Assembly: GCF_002812985.1 (NCBI RefSeq)
Contig: NZ_PGCP01000013.1
Span: forward strand, 1-64,000
Direction: 5' to 3'
Origin: Aeromonas lusitana
Lineage (GTDB): Bacteria > Pseudomonadota > Gammaproteobacteria > Enterobacterales > Aeromonadaceae
Length of the DNA: 64,000 nucleotides
Part shown: one piece after another, positions 17,261 through 26,797 of the stretch
How positions within the stretch are numbered: the first letter of the stretch is position 1
Layout: each line of letters begins with the position of its first letter
Translations under genes and position numbers: made by a program
Notes under the pieces: generated by a model
What the model was told of the DNA's origin: nothing
The model's database searches: none
Seen by the model: the letters and a program-made list of their open reading frames with translations, nothing else

Positions 17261-17410
17261 ATGGAAAAACTTGACCAAGAGATCGACACCATGCGCCAGG
17301 AATTTGAGTCACAGGGCCAGAAACAGGCCCATGACAAATGGCAAGCCAGGGTCGATGAGCTGCAGCGGGAACGCTCAGACGCTCCCCAGCCGGAAGCGGC
17401 GGAACACTAG
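17261..17410 (+). CDS. Small charged protein, 49 residues, unknown function
   Basis: MEKLDQEIDTMRQEFESQGQ begins a protein dominated by Glu, Gln, Lys and Arg with heptad-like spacing of Leu, Ile, Met and Phe, so it is probably one long helix, ending in a Pro-rich tail (SDAPQPEAAEH). TAAGGAGA at 17246-17253 lies 8 bases before the ATG, an excellent ribosome site, and a terminator follows at 17458-17494, so this is a complete single-gene unit. No family is recognised. Confidence 0.7.
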   Translation: MEKLDQEIDTMRQEFESQGQKQAHDKWQARVDELQRERSDAPQPEAAEH

Positions 17411-17457
17411 CCTGTTGAGGCCCCTCGTTTGGGGTTCTCTGCCAGGCCGATAATCAC

Positions 17458-17494
17458 ACCCCCACCGTCCGAGAGGATTGTGGGGGTTCTTTAT
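17458..17494 (+). terminator. Terminator after the 49-residue protein gene
   Basis: ACCCCCAC (17458-17465) and GTGGGGGT (17480-17487) form an 8-bp stem around a 14-base loop, followed by TCTTTATT. Confidence 0.7.
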
Positions 17495-17564
17495 TCCACT
17501 GCCATGTAACAATGGTGTGGAATTTAATTCTGCTTAATTGCTAATCATTGGTATGGATGATTTG

Positions 17565-18110
17565 TCAGCTGGGGTTGGGCAGTGGTTGTCGCCACATGCG
17601 GTACATGGTGTGGCAGTTGACGAACAGGAAACTCAGCTCAATCAGGCTGCCACCGATGGAGCCGATGAGAATGTTGTGGCTGGTCCAGCACAAGCCGCCT
17701 GCCAGCATGGAGAGCCGCAACACTATACCCTTGGCACGAAACAGCCCCCAGGTACCGATGGTGGTGCCTATGATGGGCAGCCACTGTACCGGGCTGTTTA
17801 TCCCCGGAATGCCGAGACCCCAGACCAGCAGCAGAAAGAACGCCATGACCCAGGGACTGCGGGTGTGCCCGGAGGCGACGGTACGAACGCAACTGAGGCC
17901 CGCGCTGAGGGCCGCCGTGCTTGCCCCCATCAGCAGGAAGTGGAAGGCGATGGCCCCCTGATAGAGACACAGGCGCAGTCTAAAACGCCCGTCATCCCGC
18001 TGCCGGAAGGCGCTGATGCCGACCAGCATGGCCGCGAGGCCGATTCCCTGGGCCAGGGGTTGTTGTTGAAACAGGGTCCAGACAGGCGCCAGCCAGTTGT
18101 TATCTACCAT
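17565..18110 (-). CDS. ygjV: Inner membrane protein, YgjV family
   Basis: 181 residues with about five membrane segments. The N-terminal QGIGLAAMLVGISAFRQRDD followed by LRLCLYQGAIAFHFLLMGASTAA is the signature I associate with YgjV-type inner membrane proteins, and the closing NILIGSIGGSLIELSFL resembles the second half of that family. The function is not established. ATG at 18110 is chosen over the GTG just before it; no strong ribosome site is visible. Confidence 0.7.
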   Translation of the reverse strand: MVDNNWLAPVWTLFQQQPLAQGIGLAAMLVGISAFRQRDDGRFRLRLCLYQGAIAFHFLLMGASTAALSAGLSCVRTVASGHTRSPWVMAFFLLLVWGLGIPGINSPVQWLPIIGTTIGTWGLFRAKGIVLRLSMLAGGLCWTSHNILIGSIGGSLIELSFLFVNCHTMYRMWRQPLPNPS

Positions 18111-18557
18111 CACAGGGACGTACCACGCTTGCAGAGTGCCAATGGCTTGGCGCCATCAGGTTTTTGCCGCTGGGGTGTCATGGTCGAGCGCAGCGGCGAG
18201 AGTGACGAGCAGGGTCAAGGGACCAGTCACGGGACGCCTCGGCTCCGGATGTCGGCATGGAGGGGGCCTATGTGACCTGCTCGCTCGGGATGACGGATCT
18301 GATCCTGGAGGCGGGCCATGTCCGACGGGAAATCCTACCATGGGACAGGTTCCCATCAAAGGCGACCAAGCCCCTGACAAGCAGTAGAGGAAGGCCTGGA
18401 CGACGCTGATCATGCCCTTTCCTCATGCATCTGCGACTGGCAGCCTGATGCCCTTGCCACGGGTGGGAAGGAGGCGCACATTGGCAGGCCAATCAGCCGC
18501 CGTGAGGGAGACGCTCGTCAACGCGGCGGCGCTGGCCTGGCCCATCGAGGTAAAAAG
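18111..18557. other. Intergenic region before nuclease gene
   Basis: About 450 bases of normal GC-rich composition. A TTG-initiated 26-codon frame at 18481-18561 with AAGGAGG 6 bases upstream ends inside the nuclease ATG (ATGA overlap) and could be a leader peptide. No other gene is supported. Confidence 0.35.
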
Positions 18558-19082
18558 ATGAAGATGCTTAGACAGATCACAACAGCGGCCCTGCTCTGCC
18601 TGCCGCTCATCGTCCAGGCCGCTCCCAGCGTGCAGGTTGGCTTCTCGCCGGAAGGCTCGGCCCGCGCCCTGGTGCTGGCGACCATAGGAAGCGCCAGGCA
18701 TCACATCCGCATGCTCGCCTACGCCTTTCAGGCCCCCGATATCGTACAGGCGCTGATCGCGGCGAAACAACGCGGGGTCGAGGTACAGGTCGTGGTCGAC
18801 AAGCAGCGCAATCAGGGCAAGACGAGCCAGGCGGCCATGAAAGAGGCGACCCGCGGCGGGGTGGCGCTTCGCACCAACGATCGCTATCACCTCCATCACG
18901 ACAAGACGATCATCGTCGATGACAGCGCGGTCGAGACTGGCTCCTTCAACTTCGCCCCCTCCGCCGAGACCCTCAACTCGGAGAACGTGATAGTCCTGCG
19001 CGGCATGCCGGAGGTCGCTCGCCAATACCAGGCGCACTGGCAATCCCGATGGGCGCAAGGCGTGCCCTATACGGCCCCCTGA
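18558..19082 (+). CDS. Secreted phospholipase D-family nuclease (Nuc-like)
   Basis: 174 residues. A signal peptide (MKMLRQITTAALLCLPLIVQA, cleavage after about residue 22) precedes one HKD module: HHDKTIIVDDSAVETGSFNF, with HxK(x)4D and the following GSxN. A single HKD motif in about 150 mature residues is the architecture of the Nuc endonuclease found on plasmid pKM101 and of relatives, which dimerise to form one active site. It probably degrades DNA in the periplasm or outside the cell. GAGG lies 7 bases before ATG 18558. A strong bidirectional terminator separates it from manA. Confidence 0.85.
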   Translation: MKMLRQITTAALLCLPLIVQAAPSVQVGFSPEGSARALVLATIGSARHHIRMLAYAFQAPDIVQALIAAKQRGVEVQVVVDKQRNQGKTSQAAMKEATRGGVALRTNDRYHLHHDKTIIVDDSAVETGSFNFAPSAETLNSENVIVLRGMPEVARQYQAHWQSRWAQGVPYTAP

Positions 19083-19104
19083 GGTGGCGCGAAGCGGTAC
19101 AAGA

Positions 19105-19142
19105 AAAAACAACGAGGGCCATCGATGATGGCCCTCGTTTTT
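19105..19142. terminator. Bidirectional terminator between nuclease gene and manA
   Basis: AACGAGGGCCATC (19111-19123) and GATGGCCCTCGTT (19127-19139) form a perfect 13-bp stem. It has T6 downstream on the plus strand and an A-rich flank (AAGAAAAAAC) that gives T's on the minus strand. Confidence 0.88.
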
Positions 19143-19177
19143 TATGCGCTTGGCATGTTATTGCCTGGCGTCATTGC

Positions 19178-20377
19178 TTAGCAGCGGTTGCCGGCGCGGG
19201 CGACCCGGCCCTCGGCCAGCAGCTGATAGTGGCCCGTGGCGGCGGGAATGAAGGCGGATTGCCCCTTCTCCAGGCGCAGCGTTTCATCACCCTGCTTGAG
19301 CAGGACGTCGCCGTCGATGGCAAACAGGATCTCGGCGCTGGCGGTAGTGAGCATATGTTCACCGGCCGGATAGACGCTGAAGGTGAAGTCCGGCACCGGC
19401 ACGTCGAAGTGCTGCACTGCACCGTCCTGGCGGGGGCTGAGCAGGATCTGGTCATCCGGTTTGGCCACACAGCGGGTGCAGTCCAAGAGCTCTGCCACGT
19501 CTATGTACTTGGGGGTGAGGCCGGCGCGCAGCACATTGTCTGAGTTCGCCATGATCTCGAGGCCGGTGCCGCGCACATAGGCGTGGGGGGTACAGGCGTC
19601 GAGGAACATGGCCTGACCCGGCTGCAGCGTCACCACGTTCAGCAGCAGCGGCGAGAAGAGTCCCACATCCCCCGGGTACTGGGCGGCCAGGCTGGTGATC
19701 AGCGCAAAGGTCTCCTCGTCCTGATGCGCGGCGGCATAGGCCAGCAGACCCGCCAGGGCCTCATCCTTGCGCGCCCCTTCCAGGATCAGCAACTGATGGA
19801 AGAAGTGCTGCAAGCCAGCCTCGTTCTGGTTGGCGGCAAGACCCGCAACCAGCTCGCCGAGGGCTGACACCTTGACCCGTTTGAACAGCGCCAGGATGGC
19901 GGGAATGGCGCGAAAACCGTTCATCGCCTGATAGGGGGTGAGGGCGAACACCAGCTCAGGCTTGTGGTTCGGATCCTTGTAGTTGCGATTGCCCGCCTTG
20001 AGGGGAATGCCGGCGGCCTCTTCCTTGGCGAAACCCACCTCGGCCTGGGTCTTGCTCGGGTGTACCTGGATGGAGAGTGCCTTCTCGGCGCACAGCACCT
20101 TGAACAGGAAGGGGAGGCTGGCGAAGCGGGCTAGGGTGGCTTCACCCAGGACGGCGGTGGGGGCGGCATCGATCAGGGCGGAGAGCTTCTGGGCACTGCC
20201 TGCGATCGTTACTTCTGAGCAGCCGTTGGGATGGGCGCCCATCCACAGCTCGGCCTGGGGTTTGCCATCCGGGTTGGGGATGTCAAACAGGCGGGTGAGG
20301 GCGTCATGGCTGCCCCAGTCGTAGCCCTGGATCGGGTTGTGCATCAACAGAAAAGAGGGCAGATCGCGACAGCTCAT
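19178..20377 (-). CDS. manA: Mannose-6-phosphate isomerase
   Basis: 399 residues, type I phosphomannose isomerase, close in length to E. coli ManA (391). Zinc-site residues are visible: Gln104 and His106 in LSIQVHPSK and Glu141 in PNHKPELVFALTP. Further family blocks are QAELWMGAHP, LFSPLLLNVV and MANSDNVLRAGLTPKYID. It interconverts mannose-6-phosphate and fructose-6-phosphate, linking mannose uptake to glycolysis and supplying mannose for polysaccharides. It is divergent from the AraC-type regulator at 20507 and 2.6 kb from the A-C-B PTS permease, so a mannose role for that permease is plausible. Confidence 0.95.
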   Translation of the reverse strand: MSCRDLPSFLLMHNPIQGYDWGSHDALTRLFDIPNPDGKPQAELWMGAHPNGCSEVTIAGSAQKLSALIDAAPTAVLGEATLARFASLPFLFKVLCAEKALSIQVHPSKTQAEVGFAKEEAAGIPLKAGNRNYKDPNHKPELVFALTPYQAMNGFRAIPAILALFKRVKVSALGELVAGLAANQNEAGLQHFFHQLLILEGARKDEALAGLLAYAAAHQDEETFALITSLAAQYPGDVGLFSPLLLNVVTLQPGQAMFLDACTPHAYVRGTGLEIMANSDNVLRAGLTPKYIDVAELLDCTRCVAKPDDQILLSPRQDGAVQHFDVPVPDFTFSVYPAGEHMLTTASAEILFAIDGDVLLKQGDETLRLEKGQSAFIPAATGHYQLLAEGRVARAGNRC

Positions 20378-20506
20378 ATGGGACGCCTCGTTAATTTTGA
20401 AAAAGTCCGGGTGAAGAAAAAGGTGGTATTGACCATCCGGGCCGGACTATAACATGGGCGGTCGCGTGCGCCGCAATCGCTTGCCCCTCTCTTGACTGGG
20501 ATCAAC

Positions 20507-21382
20507 ATGTCACTCATCTTCAGCCAACTGCTCGATGGCGCCATCAACGAGCAGGCTCCTTTTGACCAGATCTGGTTCGCCAGCGAACAGGGTGTGCCGC
20601 CGGGGTTCAGTTATCAGGTCAATTTTCCCCGCCTCGAACTGGTGTTCAGCGGTGAATACCTCAACCAGATCTGGGACCAGGAGTCGGGTTGCAAGCAGGT
20701 GAGCGTGCTGCCGGGTCAGGCGCTCTACATACCGCCCAACGGCTGGAACAAGCCACAATGGACCACGGACTGCTCGGTGCTGAGCCTGCTGTTTGGCAAG
20801 CGCCAGCTCGGTTTCAGCCTGGTGAGCAAGCGCCAGGATGAGCCCGATTTTTTCGACGTGCAAAAGCACAGCATCATGGCCAGGGGCGGCCATGTCATCG
20901 AGCACATATTGGCGGCGCTCAACGCATTGGCCGAGGATCCCGGCCGCTCTCCCACCGACAACCATCTGCTGCAGGCGCTGCTCACCAGCGCTCGCCAATT
21001 GCTGGCAGAGTCCGCCGCCGAGCGGCCGCGGGGGGCTGACCTGTTCCACGGCATCTGCATCTACATTCAGGAGAATTTCCACCGCCCCATCAGCCGCGAC
21101 TCCATCGCCCACCGCTTCAACGTCTCCGCCAGCCATCTGTCCCACCTGTTTCGCGAGCAGGGCCATATGCGATTGGCGGATTACATCAGCTGGGTGCGCA
21201 TCGATCGGGCCAAGTTCATGCTGAAAAAGTACCGCTTCCGGCTGGAAGAGGTAGCGAGCCGCTGTGGTTACGCGGATGTGAACTATTTTTGCCGGGTGTT
21301 CAAACAGAAGACCGGGCTGACTCCCTCCCAATACCGCTCCCTGAGCCAACCGCAGGGGCAGGTGGAGGGGGTTAACGGATAA
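20507..21382 (+). CDS. AraC-family transcriptional regulator
   Basis: 291 residues. The N-terminal half is a cupin-like sensor (VLPGQALYIPPNGWNKPQW). The C-terminal 100 residues contain two helix-turn-helix motifs: RDSIAHRFNVSASHLSHLFREQ and LEEVASRCGYADVNYFCRVFKQKTGLTPSQYR, the classic AraC/XylS signature. ATG 20507 is preferred over TTG 20492 because GGGA lies 8 bases before it. The divergent arrangement with manA makes mannose metabolism the likely target. The shared elements before the two PTS permeases are candidate binding sites. Confidence 0.88.
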   Translation: MSLIFSQLLDGAINEQAPFDQIWFASEQGVPPGFSYQVNFPRLELVFSGEYLNQIWDQESGCKQVSVLPGQALYIPPNGWNKPQWTTDCSVLSLLFGKRQLGFSLVSKRQDEPDFFDVQKHSIMARGGHVIEHILAALNALAEDPGRSPTDNHLLQALLTSARQLLAESAAERPRGADLFHGICIYIQENFHRPISRDSIAHRFNVSASHLSHLFREQGHMRLADYISWVRIDRAKFMLKKYRFRLEEVASRCGYADVNYFCRVFKQKTGLTPSQYRSLSQPQGQVEGVNG

Positions 21383-21572
21383 TCAGGGCGCTCGTCCAGC
21401 CATTTGCCGGCGCGCAGACAAAGGGCGCCAGGACGAGCGGGCGAGGCGCATTGTGATCCAGTGCTCGACTATGGTCGGACATGCGCGCCCGCCATTTGAT
21501 TATGAAAATGGATGGGCTAATATGGCCGCGCTCAATGACATATTTATAACAAACGGAAGTTAGGAGATGCCG

Positions 21573-22826
<1,254 letters not shown>

Positions 22827-22841
22827 GTCTATCTCGCGTGA

Positions 22842-22870
22842 CAAGGCCAGCCCTCGGGCTGGCCTTTTTT
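22842..22870 (+). terminator. Terminator after icd
   Basis: AAGGCCAGCCC and GGGCTGGCCTT flank a 3-base loop and are followed by six T residues. Confidence 0.9.
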
Positions 22871-22928
22871 ATGTGCGTGCCTAAGGCATGCATCATGTCA
22901 GGGGTGCCATACGCGGGTATGCGAATTG

Positions 22929-22963
22929 ATCATTTCAATATTTCTTGTATAGTTGAAATGTTG
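22929..22963. promoter_or_regulatory. arsR: Inverted-repeat operator upstream of arsR
   Basis: CATTTCAA (22931-22938) and TTGAAATG (22953-22960) are a perfect inverted pair 14 bases apart, extended by TGA/TTGA on the flanks, ending 22 bases before arsR. Both place and shape suit an ArsR dimer site overlapping the operon promoter. Confidence 0.65.
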
Positions 22964-22982
22964 ATTTCCAAGGAGGTATCCC

Positions 22983-23327
22983 ATGCGCGATCCCATGACC
23001 CCCGAGAGTACCGTCAAGGTGCTAGAATCCCTCGCCTCGCCGGTGCGCCTCGCCGCCTGGCGTGAACTGGTACGTGCCGGCCTCGATGGCATGGTGGCCG
23101 GCGAGCTGGCCAGCGCCCTCAATGTGGCCCCCAATACCCTGTCGTTTCACTTGAAGGCCATGCTGGGCGCCAGCCTGTTGAGGGTGGAGCAAGAGGGGCG
23201 CTTCCTGCGCTATCGCGCCAATATCCCCTTGATGCAGGCGCTTATCGGCTATCTCACCGAAGAGTGCTGCGCCGGCCATCCCGAGGCGTGCGGCGTTTCA
23301 GTATCTTCCTGCTGTCAGGAGTCGTGA
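22983..23327 (+). CDS. arsR: ArsR-family arsenic-responsive repressor
   Basis: 114 residues, winged helix (LASPVRLAAWRELV, VAPNTLSFHLKAMLGASLLRVEQEGRFLRYRAN). The classic metal motif ELCVCDL in the recognition-helix region is absent. Instead a C-terminal cysteine cluster is present: Cys95, Cys96, Cys103, Cys110 and Cys111. The Cys-Cys-...-Cys spacing resembles Acidithiobacillus ferrooxidans ArsR (Cys95, Cys96, Cys102), where As(III) binds near the C-terminus. AAGGAGG lies 6 bases before the ATG. First gene of arsR-acr3-arsC; the next gene starts 1 base after its stop. Confidence 0.92.
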   Translation: MRDPMTPESTVKVLESLASPVRLAAWRELVRAGLDGMVAGELASALNVAPNTLSFHLKAMLGASLLRVEQEGRFLRYRANIPLMQALIGYLTEECCAGHPEACGVSVSSCCQES

Positions 23328-23328
23328 C

Positions 23329-24387
23329 ATGTCAGCCATAACCCAGAGCCCCATCGGCTTCTTCGAACGCTACCTCAGTGCCTGGGTGGCGCTCTGCATC
23401 TTGGTCGGCATAGGTCTGGGCCAGGGCTTGCCCGAACTCTTCAAGCTCATCGGCACCCTGGAAGTGGCCAGGGTCAATCTGCCGGTGGGTCTGCTCATCT
23501 GGGTGATGATCATCCCCATGTTGATCCGGATTGACTTCGGCGCCCTGCATCAGGTGCGCGATCACCTCAAAGGCATAGGCGTCACCCTGGTCATCAACTG
23601 GCTGGTCAAACCCTTCTCCATGGCGCTGCTCGGCTGGATCTTCATCCGCGGCCTGTTTGCGGATCTGCTGCCGGCGGATCAGTTGGACAGCTATGTGGCC
23701 GGTCTCATCCTGCTGGCGGCCGCTCCCTGTACCGCCATGGTGTTTGTCTGGAGTCGGCTGGTGAAGGGGGATCCCTACTTCACCCTCTCTCAGGTGGCGC
23801 TCAACGACCTCATCATGGTGCTGGCTTTCGCCCCTCTGGTGGCGCTGCTGCTCGGCGTCTCCAGTATCTTGGTGCCCTGGGATACCCTGCTTACCTCTGT
23901 GCTGCTCTATATAGTGGTGCCGGTGATCCTGGCCCAGTGGTTGCGTCGGCGTGCCCTGGCGCGCGGCACGCTCGACGCCTTGCTGGCTCGCATTCAGCCC
24001 TGGAGCATGGGGGCCCTGCTGCTTACCCTGGTGCTGCTGTTCGCCTTTCAGGGGGAGGCCATTCTGGCCCAGCCTCTGGTGATCGCCCTGCTGGCGGTGC
24101 CGATCCTTATCCAGGTTTTCTTCAACGCGGGTCTCGCCTACTGGCTCAATCGCTTGGTGGGGGAGAAGCACGCGGTAGCCGGCCCCTCGGCCCTGATCGG
24201 GGCATCGAATTTCTTCGAACTGGCGGTGGCCGCCGCCATCAGCCTGTTTGGCTTCCATTCCGGGGCGGCGCTCGCCACCGTGGTCGGCGTGCTCATCGAG
24301 GTGCCGGTCATGCTGGTGGTGGTGCGTATCGTCAATGGCAGCCAGGCCTGGTATGAACAATCCAACTCCCGGGAGTACACCCAATGA
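23329..24387 (+). CDS. acr3: Arsenite efflux permease, ACR3 family
   Basis: 352 residues with about ten membrane segments. Family blocks: LPVGLLIWVMIIPMLIRIDF, AAAPCTAMVFVWSRL (the conserved Cys of ACR3) and GPSALIGASNFFELAVA. This is the ACR3 rather than the ArsB type. It exports As(III) driven by the membrane potential, and no ArsA ATPase is encoded nearby. Its stop overlaps the arsC start by 4 bases (ATGA), so the two are translationally coupled. Confidence 0.94.
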   Translation: MSAITQSPIGFFERYLSAWVALCILVGIGLGQGLPELFKLIGTLEVARVNLPVGLLIWVMIIPMLIRIDFGALHQVRDHLKGIGVTLVINWLVKPFSMALLGWIFIRGLFADLLPADQLDSYVAGLILLAAAPCTAMVFVWSRLVKGDPYFTLSQVALNDLIMVLAFAPLVALLLGVSSILVPWDTLLTSVLLYIVVPVILAQWLRRRALARGTLDALLARIQPWSMGALLLTLVLLFAFQGEAILAQPLVIALLAVPILIQVFFNAGLAYWLNRLVGEKHAVAGPSALIGASNFFELAVAAAISLFGFHSGAALATVVGVLIEVPVMLVVVRIVNGSQAWYEQSNSREYTQ

Positions 24388-24809
24388 GCGATATCATCAT
24401 CTATCACAACCCGGTGTGCGGTACCTCCCGCAACGTGCTTGAACTTATTCGCAACAGCGGCGTGGAGCCCGATGTCATCCACTATCTGGAGACGCCGCCG
24501 AGCCGCGCCACCCTGGTGCAGCTCATTGCCGACATGGGGATAAGCCCGCGCGAGCTGTTGCGCCAGAACGTCCCGCCCTTTGAGGCGTTGGGACTGGCGG
24601 AGGACAAGTTCAGCGATGACGAGCTCATCGACGCCATGCTGGCCCACCCCTTACTCATCAACCGCCCGATCGTGGTGACGCCGCTCGGGACCCGGCTCTG
24701 CCGCCCCTCGGAGCTGGTGCTCGATATCTTGCCCGATCAGCAGAAAGGGGCCTTTGCCAAGGAGGATGGCGAGCCGCTGGTGGACGCAGAGGGTAAACGT
24801 CTGAAATAG
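24384..24809 (+). CDS. arsC: Arsenate reductase, glutaredoxin-dependent
   Basis: 141 residues, ArsC/Spx superfamily. Catalytic Cys12 is in YHNPVCGTSRNVL, and NRPIVVTPLGTRLCRPSE carries the conserved Arg residues of the arsenate site. It reduces As(V) to As(III), which the preceding ACR3 pump exports. Length matches E. coli plasmid ArsC. Last gene of the operon; a weak GC-rich hairpin follows at about 24843-24868. Confidence 0.95.
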   Translation: MSDIIIYHNPVCGTSRNVLELIRNSGVEPDVIHYLETPPSRATLVQLIADMGISPRELLRQNVPPFEALGLAEDKFSDDELIDAMLAHPLLINRPIVVTPLGTRLCRPSELVLDILPDQQKGAFAKEDGEPLVDAEGKRLK

Positions 24810-24896
24810 GGCGACGCCCTGGGTCGCTGGAAGGCAGGATCACAAGGGCCCCTGGATGGGGCCGTTGTCGTGGATATCGGCAGGGATACCCGGTGG

Positions 24897-24923
24897 AGAA
24901 CAGTTTTATGGGAAAACTGTTCT
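24897..24923. repeat. Perfect 11-bp inverted repeat
   Basis: AGAACAGTTTT (24897-24907) and AAAACTGTTCT (24913-24923) with loop ATGGG. It lies 20 bases after the stop of the minus-strand 58-residue gene and 87 bases after arsC. It lacks a T run on either side, so it is either a weak terminator or an unassigned protein site. Confidence 0.6.
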
Positions 24924-24943
24924 GATGGGAGGGATGCTCGCCC

Positions 24944-25120
24944 TCAGGTGGTCTTTTCCACGTGCTGTTGGTAGATCTGTTGCCATTTGCTGGTCTCGGC
25001 TTCATCGCCCTGGGTTTGCCAGAACTCGCAGATGGAGTTGGCGAGTTCGGATGCCATGGCGTGATCGCCATCGCGGCGGCTCATCAGATATTGTCCCAGC
25101 CAGCTTTGATACTGTTTCAT
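24944..25120 (-). CDS. Small protein, 58 residues, unknown function
   Basis: The product begins MKQYQSWLGQYLMSRRDGDH and ends IYQQHVEKTT. It is rich in Gln, Glu, Ser and aromatic residues and probably helical, with one Cys at 31 (ICEFW). AAGGAG lies 8 bases before ATG 25120, an excellent ribosome site, and codon use resembles the neighbouring genes, so I call it real. No family is recognised. The style (short, acidic, Gln-rich helix) is like that of the 49-residue protein at 17261-17410, but I see no clear sequence homology. Confidence 0.72.
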   Translation of the reverse strand: MKQYQSWLGQYLMSRRDGDHAMASELANSICEFWQTQGDEAETSKWQQIYQQHVEKTT

Positions 25121-25448
25121 AGCCCGATCTCCTTATCTAAGGTGCCTTGGTGAGTCCTTGTCTGACCGATGTCTCTCGCCAGAACTGACTCATCCAGGTC
25201 ACTTGTTGCATTGCGCGCCGCCCATTATGAGCAGAACGTTATCCCCCGTTTATGGTCAGATCAGGGTGACAACGGTGCGCAATTATCAAAAAACGGCCAC
25301 TATCGTATCACAAAATAACCAACTTGGGGGGATTAGCATCAAACAGCAAGGCATGGGGGCTGGCATGCACAGATCAAAAGATGTGCCATCTTGCTGATCC
25401 ATGAAGAGAAAACCCGCCATGAAGGCGGGTTTGGCAGTTGAAAAAAAC
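25121..25448. other. Intergenic region between small gene and dsdA
   Basis: About 330 bases with AT-rich parts around 25280-25330. It contains the dsdA terminator at 25409-25432. The promoter of the 58-residue gene must lie just above 25120. Nothing else is recognised. Confidence 0.35.
25409..25432 (-). terminator. Terminator after dsdA
   Basis: AAACCCGCC (25410-25418) and GGCGGGTTT (25424-25432) form a 9-bp stem with a 5-base loop, followed on the minus strand by TCTCTTCAT. Confidence 0.7.
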
Positions 25449-26780
25449 TTAAATCTTGGCGGTGGCCAGATATTTCTCCATCTCGGCCGTTGGCACCATG
25501 CCGCCGCCGGTAGCCCACACCAGGTGGGTGGCCCGGGCCATGACGGTTTCATCCATTCCTTGAGCCAGTTGCCAGGCGCGGTCGGCCGTCACTCGCCAGG
25601 GGCCTGGCATACCGGCCAGCGCCGAGGGCTCCAGCCTGATCTGCTCCTCTTTGGCCAGCAGCCCCAGCAGGTCATACATCTCCTGATCGGTCAGGGTGAA
25701 GAAGCCATCCAGCAGCCGCTCCATGGCGCGGCCGACGAAGCCGGAGGCGCGTCCCACCGCCAGACCATCGGCGGCGGTGAGGTTGTCTATGCCCAGATCC
25801 TGCACCGAAATCTGGTCGTGCAGCCCGGTGTGGACCCCGAGCAGCATGCAGGGGGAGTGGGTGGGTTCGGCGAAGAAGCAGTGGACGTTATCCCCGAACG
25901 CGAGTTTGAGGCCAAAGGCGACCCCGCCCGGGCCACCGCCCACACCGCAGGGTAGGTAGACGAACAGCGGATGTTCGGCGTCCACCTCGATACCCATCTC
26001 ATCGAACTGTTTCTTCAGCCGTTCGCCGGCCACCGAGTAGCCGAGGAACAGGGTGCGGGAGTTCTCGTCGTCGATGAAGAAGCAGTTGGGATCGCGCTCC
26101 GCCTCCTTGCGCCCCTGCTCTACCGCAACCCCGTAATCTTCGGCGTATTCCACCACTATGACCCCATGTTCGCGCAACTTGCGCTTCTTCCACTCCCGCG
26201 CATCGGCGGACATGTGGACCGTGACGGTGAAGCCGAGCTTGGCGCTCATGATGCCGATGGACATGCCGAGGTTGCCAGTTGAGCCCACTGCGATGCTGTA
26301 CTGGCCGAAGAACTGGCGGAACTCGTCCGTGAACAGCTTGCGGTAGTCATCTTCAGTGCGCAGCAGGCCGGCCTTGATCGCCAGCTGTTCGGCGTGGGTC
26401 AGCACCTCGTAGATGCCGCCGCGGGCCTTGATGGAGCCGGAGATGGGCAGGTGGCTGTCTTTTTTGAGCAACAGCCGACCGCTGACCTCGACGCCGTAAC
26501 GCTCGTTGAGGGTGGCCTGCATGGCGGGGATGGTGGCGATCTCTGACTCCAGGATGCCCTGGGTGATGCGGGTCTCGGGGAAGGCTTCACACAGATAGGG
26601 GGCGAAGCGGGCGAGGCGGGCCGAAGTATCCGCGACATCGCGCTGGTCCAGGCCGACATGGGGCAACCCGACGGTCAGCGTGGTGGCCTTGGGATTGAAC
26701 CAGGTCAGGGGTTCGAGCGCGATCAGGGAGCGAACCAGCGGGAATTGGGCGGTGAGCTGGGAAACATCGATGTTTTTCAT
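25449..26780 (-). CDS. dsdA: D-serine dehydratase
   Basis: 443 residues (E. coli DsdA 442), PLP fold-type II. The Schiff-base lysine is Lys118 in [17 protein letters not shown], the same number as in E. coli. [15 protein letters not shown] phosphate loop appears as [14 protein letters not shown], and [17 protein letters not shown] holds the glycine-rich cofactor loop. It converts D-serine to pyruvate and ammonia. The frame is open far upstream, but ATG 26780 begins the homologous region. It lies 17 bases downstream of dsdX and forms an operon with it. D-serine catabolism gives both a carbon source and detoxification. Confidence 0.96.
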   Translation of the reverse strand: MKNIDVSQLTAQFPLVRSLIALEPLTWFNPKATTLTVGLPHVGLDQRDVADTSARLARFAPYLCEAFPETRITQGILESEIATIPAMQATLNERYGVEVSGRLLLKKDSHLPISGSIKARGGIYEVLTHAEQLAIKAGLLRTEDDYRKLFTDEFRQFFGQYSIAVGSTGNLGMSIGIMSAKLGFTVTVHMSADAREWKKRKLREHGVIVVEYAEDYGVAVEQGRKEAERDPNCFFIDDENSRTLFLGYSVAGERLKKQFDEMGIEVDAEHPLFVYLPCGVGGGPGGVAFGLKLAFGDNVHCFFAEPTHSPCMLLGVHTGLHDQISVQDLGIDNLTAADGLAVGRASGFVGRAMERLLDGFFTLTDQEMYDLLGLLAKEEQIRLEPSALAGMPGPWRVTADRAWQLAQGMDETVMARATHLVWATGGGMVPTAEMEKYLATAKI

Positions 26781-26797
26781 GGGATATCTCTGTCTGT

